Positions 54,783 to 63,309 of a stretch of 64,000 nucleotides of DNA are shown in pieces; positions within the stretch are counted from its first letter, which is position 1; every line of letters begins with the position of its first letter. Origin of the DNA: Deltaproteobacteria bacterium UBA4427 (GTDB lineage Bacteria > Myxococcota_A > UBA9160 > UBA4427); assembly GCA_002390675.1 (NCBI GenBank), contig DGPZ01000106.1:45831-109830 (forward strand). Direction: 5' to 3'. The translations under genes were made by a program, and so were the position numbers. A model generated the notes under the pieces. It was given only the letters and a program-made list of their open reading frames with translations. It ran no database searches and was not told the origin of the DNA.

Positions 54783-54888
54783 AGGCGCGGTGAGGGCGTC
54801 TTTTTGCCTAAGCGCAGTCGTTTCGCCGCATCGGGAAACTGAGATTCAGCTCTAATCGATCCTCTCTGCTGCTCTCCCGGCCCTAGTC

Positions 54889-55761
54889 CTACCTTTCCGA
54901 AGAGGACGAAGGCGGTGTTGGCAGAACCGCGGCTGTCTCAGCCGCTTGCCTCGAGGCTTCTTCACGTCCGGCAACACGCTTCGAGACGCGTTCCCAGAGG
55001 CGCTCGATGCCGTCGCCTAACTCGAAGTCTATGAGCGGCTCGAGAGTCTCCTTGTAGTCTTCGAATGACTCGATGATTCGCTCTTCACGCTTACCGCGTT
55101 CGATCTCGATGTAGTTGAATTCCCGGAGCGCGCGGATTCGACCTCGGTCCCGCCGGAAGGTCATGGACAGCGCCACGAAGAGTGCGGATTCGTCAGCCTG
55201 CAGGGCTTTGCACTGCGGGCCGTACCAGTCGAGTTCACGCGGGATTTCGTTGAAGTCGAAGCTCGGCGCGAGGCCATTCGGGTGGTTATCGAATCTCCAC
55301 CAGCCGCCCTCTATCCGCTCCAGGCCGAACTCGAAACCGTCTTCGTCCCAGCGCCGCTCTTCGAGAGGGAAGGGGTAGAGGGGGCCATCGCCGAGGCCGA
55401 CGTCGGCGACGACCCGGCGCCCATCCAAATGGACGATCAGCACCATGTGGTTCCCAATCGCGGAGTCGCCGACGATGGCTCGCGCGGCGGCGCCCCCAAC
55501 CCGGTCGACCTGGAATCCGAGCCGCCGAAGGGCCATCGAAAGCAGTCCGTTCATCTCGTAACACCATCCACCACGAGTCTGGCCGACGATCCGCTCCTCG
55601 AACCGGGCCTCGTCGAGGGTTTTGGGCTCGTAGAGCTGGATATCCAGGTTCTCGTAGGGGATCGCCATAAGATGGGCGGCGTGAATGTCAGAAAGGGTCT
55701 GCTCGTTTTGGCGAGGCGACCCTTCGTATCCGATACGGCTGAAATAGGCGTCTAGGTCCAT
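54889..55761 (-). CDS. nat: Arylamine N-acetyltransferase
   Basis: Transfers acetyl from acetyl-CoA to arylamines or hydrazines through a Cys-His-Asp triad. 290 residues. RGGWCYEMNGLLSMALRRLG gives Cys67, GNHMVLIVHL gives His105, and VADVGLGDGPLYPF gives Asp120, all in the expected order. The N-terminus (DLDAYFSRIGYEG...HAAHLMAIPYENLDI) is family-typical. A ~30-residue Ala/Ser/Pro tail follows the domain. It lies between pdxT and rpsF on the opposite strand; no link to B6 metabolism is implied. Confidence 0.94.
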   Translation of the reverse strand: MDLDAYFSRIGYEGSPRQNEQTLSDIHAAHLMAIPYENLDIQLYEPKTLDEARFEERIVGQTRGGWCYEMNGLLSMALRRLGFQVDRVGGAAARAIVGDSAIGNHMVLIVHLDGRRVVADVGLGDGPLYPFPLEERRWDEDGFEFGLERIEGGWWRFDNHPNGLAPSFDFNEIPRELDWYGPQCKALQADESALFVALSMTFRRDRGRIRALREFNYIEIERGKREERIIESFEDYKETLEPLIDFELGDGIERLWERVSKRVAGREEASRQAAETAAVLPTPPSSSSER

Positions 55762-55895
55762 CTGAGGAAGGTGACAGCGGCGATATCGAGGGGCCAGTGG
55801 TAGTGAAAAGATTAATGATGACGGAAACTTGGCTCCGTTTTTAGAGGCCCTGTTGGACGTAGCTCAACTGTGGTACCCATTGGCCCCTCGAAAAC

Positions 55896-55938
55896 GGGAC
55901 CAGGACCCTGATGCGGCTTCGTCGCGTCCTCTGGTCCC
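55896..55938 (+). promoter_or_regulatory. Stable hairpin in the rpsF leader
   Basis: A 7-bp stem (55896-55902 with 55932-55938) continues with a 4-bp stem (55903-55906 with 55926-55929) after a 2-base bulge, capped by a small inner hairpin. It lies 150-190 bases upstream of rpsF and could be part of an autoregulatory leader of the rpsF-rpsR-rplI operon. The known S6:S18 leader motif was not confirmed by eye. Confidence 0.4.
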
Positions 55939-55974
55939 ACCCCATAAACCCATCACCTCGGTGCTCTTGATCGG

Positions 55975-56007
55975 GCCGCGGATACCCGCTGCGGCTCTTC
56001 CGTTTTT
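55975..56007 (+). terminator. Terminator-like hairpin in the rpsF leader
   Basis: GCCGC (55975-55979) pairs with GCGGC (55991-55995), followed by TCTTCCGTTTTT. It lies about 80 bases before rpsF on the coding strand, where a terminator would act as an attenuator. The stem is short, so this is tentative. Confidence 0.35.
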
Positions 56008-56085
56008 GTAAGTCATTGCGACTGCCGGACGGGACCGACTAGAAGCACCCAATGGCCACGTGGCCGTTGACCGGGAGGAAAGCAT

Positions 56086-56658
56086 TTGCGGGAATACGAA
56101 ACGACGTTCATCGTCCAGCCCGAAATTTCGGACGAGGGCAGCCAGGCGATCCTGGCCAAGCTGGATGGCATCCTGGAAACCGGCGGTGCCACTCGCCTTA
56201 TGTGTGAAGACCATGGGAAGCGAAAGCTTGCCTATGAAGTTCGCAAGTTTCACAAGGGCCACTACTACACCCTTCAGTTCCTTGATGGAGGCCAGGTCGT
56301 GCCCGAAGTCGAGCGCGTTCTGCGACTCGAGGAATCGGTGCTGCGCTTCCTGACGATCCTTGAGAACGAAGAAGTTGAGGACGTGGAGGCCCGCAAGGCA
56401 TCCGCCGCTGAAGCCGAAGACGAGCAGACTAAGCGAGCCACGGAACGTGCACAGCGCGAGGCTGAAGAAGCCGCGTCGCGTCGCGAGGCTGAAGAAGCCG
56501 AGCGTCTGGCTGCAGCCACTGCAGCGGCTGAAGCCGCCGAAGCTGCTGCTGCTGCCGAAGCTGCACCAGCCGAAGCCGAAGTTGCCGAGGGCGAAGCCCC
56601 GGCCGCTGAAGCCGCCCCGGAAGCCCCCGTTGCTGAGAAAGAGGAGACGCCGTCGTGA
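56086..56658 (+). CDS. rpsF: 30S ribosomal protein bS6 with long Ala/Glu tail
   Basis: Pairs with bS18 on the 30S platform. 190 residues from TTG 56086 with GGGAGGAAAG upstream. The first ~98 residues are the ribosomal fold: REYETTFIVQPEISDEGSQA, the strand KRKLAYEVRKFHKGHYYTLQF and LRLEESVLRFLTILE. The next ~90 residues are a low-complexity, highly charged Ala/Glu-rich extension (KASAAEAEDEQTKRATERAQ...EAAPAEAEVAEGEAP), probably a helix then disorder, much longer than the short tails of most bS6 proteins. The stop overlaps the rpsR start by four bases. Confidence 0.95.
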   Translation: MREYETTFIVQPEISDEGSQAILAKLDGILETGGATRLMCEDHGKRKLAYEVRKFHKGHYYTLQFLDGGQVVPEVERVLRLEESVLRFLTILENEEVEDVEARKASAAEAEDEQTKRATERAQREAEEAASRREAEEAERLAAATAAAEAAEAAAAAEAAPAEAEVAEGEAPAAEAAPEAPVAEKEETPS

Positions 56659-57155
56659 GCGAAGAAACGCCCAAGCCTCCGAGCGGCCCCGCCGCCGGTT
56701 CAGCATCTCCGCCGAGCGGCCCCGCCGCTGGCAGCCCTCCTAGTGGTCCGCGTTCTGGCAGCCCGCCGTCGCGTCCCTCTGGCGGTTCGTCCGGTGGTGG
56801 CGACCGCCCGCCGCGTCCGCCTCGAGAAGATCGTGGCGACCGAGGCGATCGACCGCCGCGCGCTCCGCTCACGGTGAAGGGTCGACTTCGTGCTGCTGCT
56901 CGAAAGAAGGCTCGAAAGTCTCAGAAGAAGAAGGGCATGTTCCAGCGCCGCAAGGTGTGCCGCTTCTGTGCTGACAAGAACCTCTCGATCTCATACAAGG
57001 ACGTGAAGACGCTGCGCCTCTTCATCACGGAAACCGGAAAGATGACGCCGCGACGCATCTCCGGGACCTGTGCAAAGCACCAGCGTCCGCTCGCCCTCGA
57101 GATCAAGCGCGCGCGACAGTTGGCCATGCTGCCCACTGCGCCCAAGCACTTCTAA
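56655..57155 (+). CDS. rpsR: 30S ribosomal protein bS18 with Pro/Ser/Gly-rich N-terminal extension
   Basis: Forms a heterodimer with bS6. 166 residues from GTG 56655, over twice the usual ~75. The core begins near residue 94: KGMFQRRKVCRFCADKNLSI followed by YKDVKTLRLFITETGKMTPR and GTCAKHQRPLALEIKRARQL, with zinc-type cysteines at 102, 105 and in GTC. The N-terminal ~90 residues hold repeats of PPSGPAAGS type (about 8-45) and then an Arg/Lys-rich stretch (RPPRPPREDRGDRGD; AARKKARKSQKKK). The start overlaps the rpsF stop (GTGA). Confidence 0.95.
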   Translation: MSEETPKPPSGPAAGSASPPSGPAAGSPPSGPRSGSPPSRPSGGSSGGGDRPPRPPREDRGDRGDRPPRAPLTVKGRLRAAARKKARKSQKKKGMFQRRKVCRFCADKNLSISYKDVKTLRLFITETGKMTPRRISGTCAKHQRPLALEIKRARQLAMLPTAPKHF

Positions 57156-57168
57156 GGAGCGTCAAAAC

Positions 57169-57741
57169 ATGGGACAGGTACAAGTCATCCTGAGTGAAGA
57201 CGTCCACGCCCTCGGCGATGCCGGAGAGATTGTCTCCGTCAAGCCCGGCTTCGCGCGCAACTACCTCATTCCGCAAGGCAAGGCGATGATCGCCACGGCC
57301 GAGCGGGTCAATGAGGTGGAGCACAAGAAGCGGGTCATTTCCGAGAAAATGGCGAAGGACTGGACCGACCTCACGGCGGTCAAAGCCAAGCTCGACGGGA
57401 TTGCTCTCGAAGTCACGGCCCAGGCCGGCGACAGCGGCAAGCTCTTCGGATCGGTCACCGCGGCGAATCTCGTGGAACTACTCAGCGAGAAGGGTCTCCA
57501 AATCGATCGACGCAAGCTCCAGCTCTCTGAGCCGATCAAGACGACGGGCGAGCATACGGTTGCAATCCGGCTGCGAAGCGACGTCATCGCCGAGTTCAAG
57601 GTGAAGGTGATTGGCGGCGCGGCGACTGCGACTGCTGCTGCTGCTGTTGTTGAACGAGTCGATGACGGCAAGGTCGGCCTAGGTGCGGCGGCAGATAAGC
57701 CGGACCCGGAGCCGCTCGATATTCGCGACGATGAGTATTAA
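57169..57741 (+). CDS. rplI: 50S ribosomal protein bL9
   Basis: Two-domain large-subunit protein that helps keep the reading frame. 190 residues from ATG 57169, preceded by TAAGGAGC; the longer open frame is not supported. The N-terminal domain is VQVILSEDVHALGDAGEIVS followed by VKPGFARNYLIPQGKAMIAT, the bL9 signature. A long central helix and the C-terminal domain (GKLFGSVTAANLVELLSEKG; RLRSDVIAEFKVKVIG) follow. The last ~40 residues are an Ala run and acidic tail beyond the usual ~150-residue end. Confidence 0.96.
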   Translation: MGQVQVILSEDVHALGDAGEIVSVKPGFARNYLIPQGKAMIATAERVNEVEHKKRVISEKMAKDWTDLTAVKAKLDGIALEVTAQAGDSGKLFGSVTAANLVELLSEKGLQIDRRKLQLSEPIKTTGEHTVAIRLRSDVIAEFKVKVIGGAATATAAAAVVERVDDGKVGLGAAADKPDPEPLDIRDDEY

Positions 57742-57794
57742 AGCCATTCTGAGGTCCAAGGTCTAAGTTTACAGGCCGCACCTCCTCTGGATTG

Positions 57795-57829
57795 AACGCC
57801 CGCCTCGAGAAAGTCGAGGGGGGCGTTTT
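57795..57829 (+). terminator. Terminator after rplI
   Basis: An inverted repeat (57795-57808 with 57814-57827, one mismatch) ending in TTTT, 54 bases after the rplI stop. It separates the ribosomal operon from dnaB. Confidence 0.7.
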
Positions 57830-57971
57830 CCGTTTGGGGCCGTGCTTCGGGCTCCACAAAGCTCGGCAGGTGGTATGCTCGGGAACCGCGCCCGCCCGGG
57901 CGTTGTCCTCCATCTAGATGCCCCATTTGCCCCATTCGGGGCCCGATTTTGACCCTTAGGAGGGGTGTGGC

Positions 57972-59513
57972 GTGAGCGAATTCAAGGACCGCGAAGACCC
58001 TGGCGGCGGCAACCGGAAATTCGGAGGCTCCCGCGAGGAGCGTGGCGATGTTTCGTCGCAAGATCTCAGCGGACGGGTCCCCCCCCACGATATCGAGGCG
58101 GAGAAGGCTGTTCTTTCTGCGATCCTGCTCGACAATGATGCGATTCACACGGTCGTGACCGAAGTTCGGGAAGAGGACTTCTACCACCCCGCGCATCAGA
58201 TGCTTTATGGCTCGATGGTCAAGCTGCGAGACGAGAACCAGCCCGTCGACCTGACGACGCTCGCTTCGTATCTCAAAGGCGCGGCTCTTCTCGAGAGCGT
58301 CGGTGGCAACGTCATGCTCGCTGAGATCGCAGACTACGAAGCTACGCCTGCGAATATCATTCACTACGCCAAGATCGTGCGCGACCGCGCCGTGAAACGA
58401 AGCCTGATCTCGACGGCGAGCGAGATCGTCGCGCTCGGCTACGAACACGGCGAACCGGCAGACTCGCTTCTTGATGAAGCGGAGAGTCGCATCTTCGGCC
58501 TCTCGACCGAAAAGGCGAGTACGAGCCTTTCGAGCATCTCCGTAGAAATGCACGACGCGGTCAATCATATCGACATGTTGATGACCCGTGGCGGGGAGAT
58601 CACGGGCATCTCGAGTGGCTACGAAAATCTGGATGATATGACCGGTGGCTTGCAGCCCGGGGATCTCTTCATCTTGGCCGCACGGCCCTCTATGGGGAAA
58701 ACTGCCTTTGCCCTAAACCTCGGTCGGAATGCGGCGGTCGACTTCGGCAAGAACGTTGCGGTCTTCTCTCTCGAAATGACGACGCGCTCACTTGTTATGC
58801 GTATGTTGTCTTCCGAAGCACAGGTCGACGCCGGATCGTTCCGTAGTGGTCTGATCTCGACCGAAGCGCATACGCGTCTGATGGATGCTGCCGGGAAGCT
58901 CGCGGACGCAAATATTTGGATTGACGATACCGGCGCGGCTTCGATCCTTGAGATCCGTGCGAAGTGTCGCCGACTGCATTCAATGCACGGGCTTGACCTG
59001 GTGATCGTCGACTATCTCCAGCTCGCTCGCGGCGATCGCAATACGTCGAGTCGTGAACAGGAAATTTCCGAGATCTCGCGCGGCTTGAAGGGCCTGGCGA
59101 AGGAACTCGATATTCCGGTGATTGCTCTGTCGCAGTTGAACCGCGGTCCGGAAACGCGAAAGGACGATAAGCGCCCGATGCTTGCCGACTTGCGCGAGTC
59201 CGGCGCAATCGAGCAGGACGCCGACGTGATCGCCTTTATCTACCGCGACATCGTTTACAACAAAGACACAGAATTCGAGAACTTGGCAGAGCTGATCATC
59301 GCCAAGCAGCGTAATGGCCCGACGGGAACCGTGAAGCTCGAGTTCGAAGGGCGCTTCGCGCAGTTTCGCGATTGGCCTCTCACCGACAACCCCTATGACG
59401 GCGCGCCTGGCGGCGACTTTGCACCGCCGCCGGACGATGCCGGATACGGCGGCCCCGACGTATTCGGCGGGGGAGACGGCTTTGGGCCGGATACGGATCC
59501 GGGCGGATTCTAG
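57972..59513 (+). CDS. dnaB: Replicative DNA helicase DnaB
   Basis: Hexameric helicase that unwinds DNA at the fork. 513 residues from GTG 57972 with TAGGAGGGG upstream. The N-terminal domain opens with RVPPHDIEAEKAVLSAILLD. The RecA-like motor has PGDLFILAARPSMGKTAFAL (Walker A about 236-244), VAVFSLEMTTRSLVMRML, Walker B LDLVIVDYLQLARGD, and the LAKELDIPVIALSQLNRGPE and ADLRESGAIEQDADVIAFIY motifs. A ~50-residue Gly/Asp-rich tail follows. Placed after rplI, the standard rpsF-rpsR-rplI-dnaB order. Confidence 0.98.
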   Translation: MSEFKDREDPGGGNRKFGGSREERGDVSSQDLSGRVPPHDIEAEKAVLSAILLDNDAIHTVVTEVREEDFYHPAHQMLYGSMVKLRDENQPVDLTTLASYLKGAALLESVGGNVMLAEIADYEATPANIIHYAKIVRDRAVKRSLISTASEIVALGYEHGEPADSLLDEAESRIFGLSTEKASTSLSSISVEMHDAVNHIDMLMTRGGEITGISSGYENLDDMTGGLQPGDLFILAARPSMGKTAFALNLGRNAAVDFGKNVAVFSLEMTTRSLVMRMLSSEAQVDAGSFRSGLISTEAHTRLMDAAGKLADANIWIDDTGAASILEIRAKCRRLHSMHGLDLVIVDYLQLARGDRNTSSREQEISEISRGLKGLAKELDIPVIALSQLNRGPETRKDDKRPMLADLRESGAIEQDADVIAFIYRDIVYNKDTEFENLAELIIAKQRNGPTGTVKLEFEGRFAQFRDWPLTDNPYDGAPGGDFAPPPDDAGYGGPDVFGGGDGFGPDTDPGGF

Positions 59514-60431
59514 ATGCCTAGCTTACGAAGACCGCGCGCCATCCGTCCAGGAGCGCGTATCGCGTTGGCCGCTCCAGCGGGCCCTCTCGACCCAAAAGCC
59601 CTCGACTCGGGTCGGACTGCGCTTACGCGGCTTGGTTTTGAAGTTGTTATGCGCGAGGACATCCTTGACCGGGATGGCTACCTCGCGGGGTCGGACGCGC
59701 GTCGCGCGGACGAACTGATGCAGTTCATTAGGGATCCCGAAGTTGACGCGATCGTGTGCGCTCGTGGCGGCTATGGTTGCCATAGATTGATCGATCGACT
59801 CGACGCGACGGCCTTTCGAGAGGCGTCGAAGCCGCTTGTTGGATACAGCGATATTACGACGCTCTTGTTGTGGCAGCGTAAGCAAGCGGGCTTGCTTGGG
59901 ATCCATGGGCCCATGTGCGAGAAGCCGGGAACCCTCGACGGCGAGGCAGGGTCGGCACTCGTGCGCGCTTTGCAGGGAACGGGGCCGCACCCACGCTTTA
60001 CGGGTAAGACTATCGTGAATGGCTGGGGAGAGGGTCGGCTTGTTGGCGGATCGCTTTCGGTCTGTGTCGCCAGTCTTGGAACTCCGTGGGAACTCGATAC
60101 CCGTGATGCGATCGTTGTGCTCGAAGATGTGACAGAGCTCCCGTACCGGATTGATCGGATGCTTCAGCAACTGCGCGCAGCAGGGAAATTCGATCGTGCC
60201 GTTGGGGTTGCACTTGGACATTTCACAGACTGCGATGACGCGCGGTATCCCGAATGGACATTGGATCGACTCGTAGAAGATGTTTTCGGGGGTTTGGGAA
60301 TCCCTGTCGTGGCGGAGCTGCCCTTTGGGCATGGCGCCGAAAATCGACCCTGGCCCTTCGCTGGGCGCGCTGCGCTCGACGGTGCCCGGGGTGAACTTGA
60401 GATATTGGAATCGGCGGTCACTACGCGATAG
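59514..60431 (+). CDS. ldcA: LD-carboxypeptidase (S66 family)
   Basis: Cytosolic serine peptidase that trims the terminal D-Ala from recycled murein tetrapeptides. 305 residues; ATG 59514 follows the dnaB stop directly. RPGARIALAAPAGPLDPKAL is the N-terminal motif. DAIVCARGGYGCHRLIDRLD and KPLVGYSDITTLLLWQRKQA (nucleophilic Ser in GYSDIT) are characteristic. GLLGIHGPMC contributes the oxyanion region, and the C-terminal HGAENRPWPFAGRAALDG holds the catalytic His. Fits with mpl two genes on, since both act in murein recycling. Confidence 0.93.
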   Translation: MPSLRRPRAIRPGARIALAAPAGPLDPKALDSGRTALTRLGFEVVMREDILDRDGYLAGSDARRADELMQFIRDPEVDAIVCARGGYGCHRLIDRLDATAFREASKPLVGYSDITTLLLWQRKQAGLLGIHGPMCEKPGTLDGEAGSALVRALQGTGPHPRFTGKTIVNGWGEGRLVGGSLSVCVASLGTPWELDTRDAIVVLEDVTELPYRIDRMLQQLRAAGKFDRAVGVALGHFTDCDDARYPEWTLDRLVEDVFGGLGIPVVAELPFGHGAENRPWPFAGRAALDGARGELEILESAVTTR

Positions 60432-60459
60432 CGTGCCGGCCACCGGGGGGACCAAACGG

Positions 60460-61617
60460 ATGAAGCGGAGTTTGATCGAGCGAAAGCTCGGCCGTGTCGA
60501 GACTGCACTCGACAAGGCGATTGAGAAACAAGAGATTCCGGGAGCCGTTGTGCTCGCGCGGATGCCTCGTGAAGACGAGCTGCTTGAGTATAGCTGGGTG
60601 CGTGGCCTAGCATCGGCGCGTCCTGAGCGACTGCCTATGCGGCGGGACACGGTTTTTGATCTCGCTTCCCTAACGAAGCCGATGGCGACGACCACGGCGA
60701 TCATGATGCTCTTGGACGAGGGCTCTATTTCTTTGGATGACCCGGTGGCGAAGACGCTGCCGACCTTTGCTGAGCGTGGCAAAGAAGAAGTCACGATCAG
60801 GCATCTGCTCAGCCACTCGGCTGGACTCAAGCCCTGGCGTGAGTTTCATGAGCTGCTGATTCAAAAAGAACGCAAGTCCGGCGAGCGACTGCTCGGTACG
60901 AAAGAGGGACGCGACTGGATCGTAGACCGAATTTTGCGCGGTGCGTTAGTTCATCAACCTGGCGAAGCTGCGGTTTACGGAGATCTGGACTTCATTGTCT
61001 TGGCAGCGATTGTCGAAGAGGTTTCGAACCAACCCTTTGATGAGTTCTGCGAGTCGCGCATTTTTACGCGGCTCGGGCTGGTCGACACGCGTTTTATTCC
61101 GATCCCCGTAGACGGCTCTCAACCGGCTCCAGATTCCGTTCGAACCCGAATCGCCGCGACGGAGAACTGCAGCTGGCGGGAGCGTATCATCTGGGGCGAG
61201 GTGCATGATCCGAATGCTTCTGCCATGGGGGGCGTGGCGGGTCACGCTGGCTTGTTCTCCACCGCGGATGACGTGATGCGCTTCGGGCAGCTCTTTCTTG
61301 ACGCCTATCACGACCGCAACCCATCGCTCCCGCCTGAGCGTGTGCGTGAGTTCTGCGAGAAGCAACTTCTACCCGAATCCTCGGATTGGGCGCTTGGCTG
61401 GGACACGCCGACCAAGGGCGCGTCTTCTTCCGGCGTGCATTTCTCGGAAAAGTCCGTGGGCCATCTCGGATTTACGGGGACAAGCCTTTGGATCGATCTC
61501 GAGCGCGAACTCGTAGTTGTGATGCTTACGAACCGGATCCATCAAGTTGCGAAGCGCAGCCGTTTCGATCTGCGTCCCAAGATCCACGATGCCATCGTCG
61601 AGGCATTTACCGCTTAG
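60460..61617 (+). CDS. Beta-lactamase-family serine hydrolase
   Basis: Class C beta-lactamase/penicillin-binding-like hydrolase (Beta-lactamase family fold), 385 residues from ATG 60460 with GGGGGG upstream. The SxxK motif is Ser70-Leu-Thr-Lys73 (FDLASLTKPMATTTA). The YxN position is YGDLDF (Tyr-Gly-Asp), and the third motif is HLGFTGTSLWID. No signal peptide is visible, so it is probably cytosolic. Between ldcA and mpl, it may act on muropeptide-like amides or esters. That is inference from context; many members are esterases. Confidence 0.85.
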   Translation: MKRSLIERKLGRVETALDKAIEKQEIPGAVVLARMPREDELLEYSWVRGLASARPERLPMRRDTVFDLASLTKPMATTTAIMMLLDEGSISLDDPVAKTLPTFAERGKEEVTIRHLLSHSAGLKPWREFHELLIQKERKSGERLLGTKEGRDWIVDRILRGALVHQPGEAAVYGDLDFIVLAAIVEEVSNQPFDEFCESRIFTRLGLVDTRFIPIPVDGSQPAPDSVRTRIAATENCSWRERIIWGEVHDPNASAMGGVAGHAGLFSTADDVMRFGQLFLDAYHDRNPSLPPERVREFCEKQLLPESSDWALGWDTPTKGASSSGVHFSEKSVGHLGFTGTSLWIDLERELVVVMLTNRIHQVAKRSRFDLRPKIHDAIVEAFTA

Positions 61618-61627
61618 TGAGTGATCA

Positions 61628-63166
61628 ATGAGTGATGAAAGAGTTGGAGACGATCTGGATCATCAGCAACCCTTCGATGCAGGAGCACTGCGTCGGGTGC
61701 ACTTCGTTGCGGTTGGCGGAACAGGAATGGGGTCTCTGGCAGGGCTAGTGAACGCCCGCGGCATTCTCGTCACAGGTTCGGACAAAAAGCTCTATCCGCC
61801 GATGTCGACGGCCCTTGCGGACTGGGGGATTAACGTGGTCGAGGGATTCGATCCCGCGCACTTGGAGCCCGTGACAGACCAAGCAGGCGTGGCGCTGTCC
61901 CCCGATCTCATCGTGATAGGCAACGCGGTACGGGCGGACAATCCCGAGGCCGTTGCTGCAATCGCATCCGGCGTGCCCTATCGGTCGTTCTCTGACGCGC
62001 TCTACGAGTTGGCAATCTCGGATAGACATTCGATCACGGTCAGCGGTACGCACGGCAAGACGACCACAACCAATCTTGCTGCCCACTTACTGCTCGCGAC
62101 CGGGCGGGACCCTTCGCTTCTTGTAGGTGGGATCTCCCTCGACTTTGACGGTTCGTTCCGCGAAGGCGCAGGCCCGGCATTTGTAGTCGAAGGCGACGAA
62201 TACGACACAGCCTTCTTCGATAAGACCCCCAAATTCCTTCACTACCACCCGGATACGCTGATCCTAACCTCGGTCGAGTTCGATCACGCTGACATTTATC
62301 GGGATCTCGATCATGTGAAGTCGGCATTTAGGGAGCTGGTGGCCGGGATGGCGCCGACCGCGCGTATTGTCGCTGCCGTCACTCATGACGGCGTTCGTGA
62401 TGTGTTAGGCGGTGCGGTTTGCGAAGTGATCGGCTACGGCGCTTCCCGAGGAGCTGCCGAGCCTCGGCCGAAGGCAGCGGATTGGTGGGGGAGCGAACTC
62501 ACGCCCGGAGATCAGGGGTTGACCTTTCGGCTCGAGGATCGACGAGGCGGCCGGTCTTGGGATGTGACGAGCCCGCTCTTTGGGGTCCACAATATTGAGA
62601 ATATTGTGGGGGTCTTTGCGGCATTGGATGGACTCGACGTTCCTGTCGAAGAACTGGTCGCCGCGCTCGTCGCTCATCAAGGCGTGAAGCGCCGGCAAGA
62701 GGTCCGGGGTGTCGCGGCAGGTGTGACCGTAATCGACGATTTTGCGCATCATCCGACGGCCGTCAAAGGCACGATAGAAGCGATTGCGCAGCGTCACCCG
62801 GGCGGGCGAGTCGTCGCACTCCTCGAGCCCCGAACTAATACGAGTCGTCGGGCTATTTTTCAGGACGACTATGTGCGCGCGCTTTCGGAGGCAGACCGAG
62901 TTGCTATCGCCGAGGTAGGGGACGATCCGATCTACAGCATCACGGGCGAGGTGACGGAATGCCTATCGGCCTCGGTAGTCGCTGAAAGGCTGCGTGCGCA
63001 GGGCCAGGACGCGGCCGCATTTGCTGAGATCGATGAGATCGTAGACTGGGTTGTCGCGGGCCGACGAGAAGGCGATGTCGTGCTTGTGATGAGCAACGGC
63101 GCCTTCGGTGGGATCTGGGGAAAACTGCTCGCGGCACTCAAGCTTGCGGCAGAGCAAGGGACTTAG
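61628..63166 (+). CDS. mpl: UDP-N-acetylmuramate:L-alanyl-gamma-D-glutamyl-meso-diaminopimelate ligase
   Basis: Recycles the murein tripeptide by joining it to UDP-MurNAc; Mur ligase family. 512 residues. The N-terminal Rossmann part is VHFVAVGGTGMGSLAGLVNA. The ATP loop is VSGTHGKTTTTNLAAHLLLA (about 138-157). FVVEGDEYDTAFFDKTPKFL and the HPTAVKGTIEAI segment with DDFAHHPTAV are the Mpl-specific features, and LEPRTNTSRRAIFQ lies in the C-terminal domain. It ends a dnaB-ldcA-hydrolase-mpl run. Distinguished from MurC by EGDEYDTAFFDK and overall length. Confidence 0.95.
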   Translation: MSDERVGDDLDHQQPFDAGALRRVHFVAVGGTGMGSLAGLVNARGILVTGSDKKLYPPMSTALADWGINVVEGFDPAHLEPVTDQAGVALSPDLIVIGNAVRADNPEAVAAIASGVPYRSFSDALYELAISDRHSITVSGTHGKTTTTNLAAHLLLATGRDPSLLVGGISLDFDGSFREGAGPAFVVEGDEYDTAFFDKTPKFLHYHPDTLILTSVEFDHADIYRDLDHVKSAFRELVAGMAPTARIVAAVTHDGVRDVLGGAVCEVIGYGASRGAAEPRPKAADWWGSELTPGDQGLTFRLEDRRGGRSWDVTSPLFGVHNIENIVGVFAALDGLDVPVEELVAALVAHQGVKRRQEVRGVAAGVTVIDDFAHHPTAVKGTIEAIAQRHPGGRVVALLEPRTNTSRRAIFQDDYVRALSEADRVAIAEVGDDPIYSITGEVTECLSASVVAERLRAQGQDAAAFAEIDEIVDWVVAGRREGDVVLVMSNGAFGGIWGKLLAALKLAAEQGT

Positions 63167-63309
63167 CCGCGACGCCGATATCGCCGTTTGGGTGGAGAGC
63201 GTTCTTGGCCATTAGGCGGGGCGGCCTCAAAGGTTTATTCGTCAGCGTGTTTGAGCCAAAGCACCTACTTCTCATTCTCTTTAAGTGCCGGGGCTTCGGC
63301 GTTCGGGTG

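Noticed and set aside
59523..60830. 435-codon open frame on the minus strand
   Set aside because: Antisense to ldcA and the next hydrolase, both well supported.
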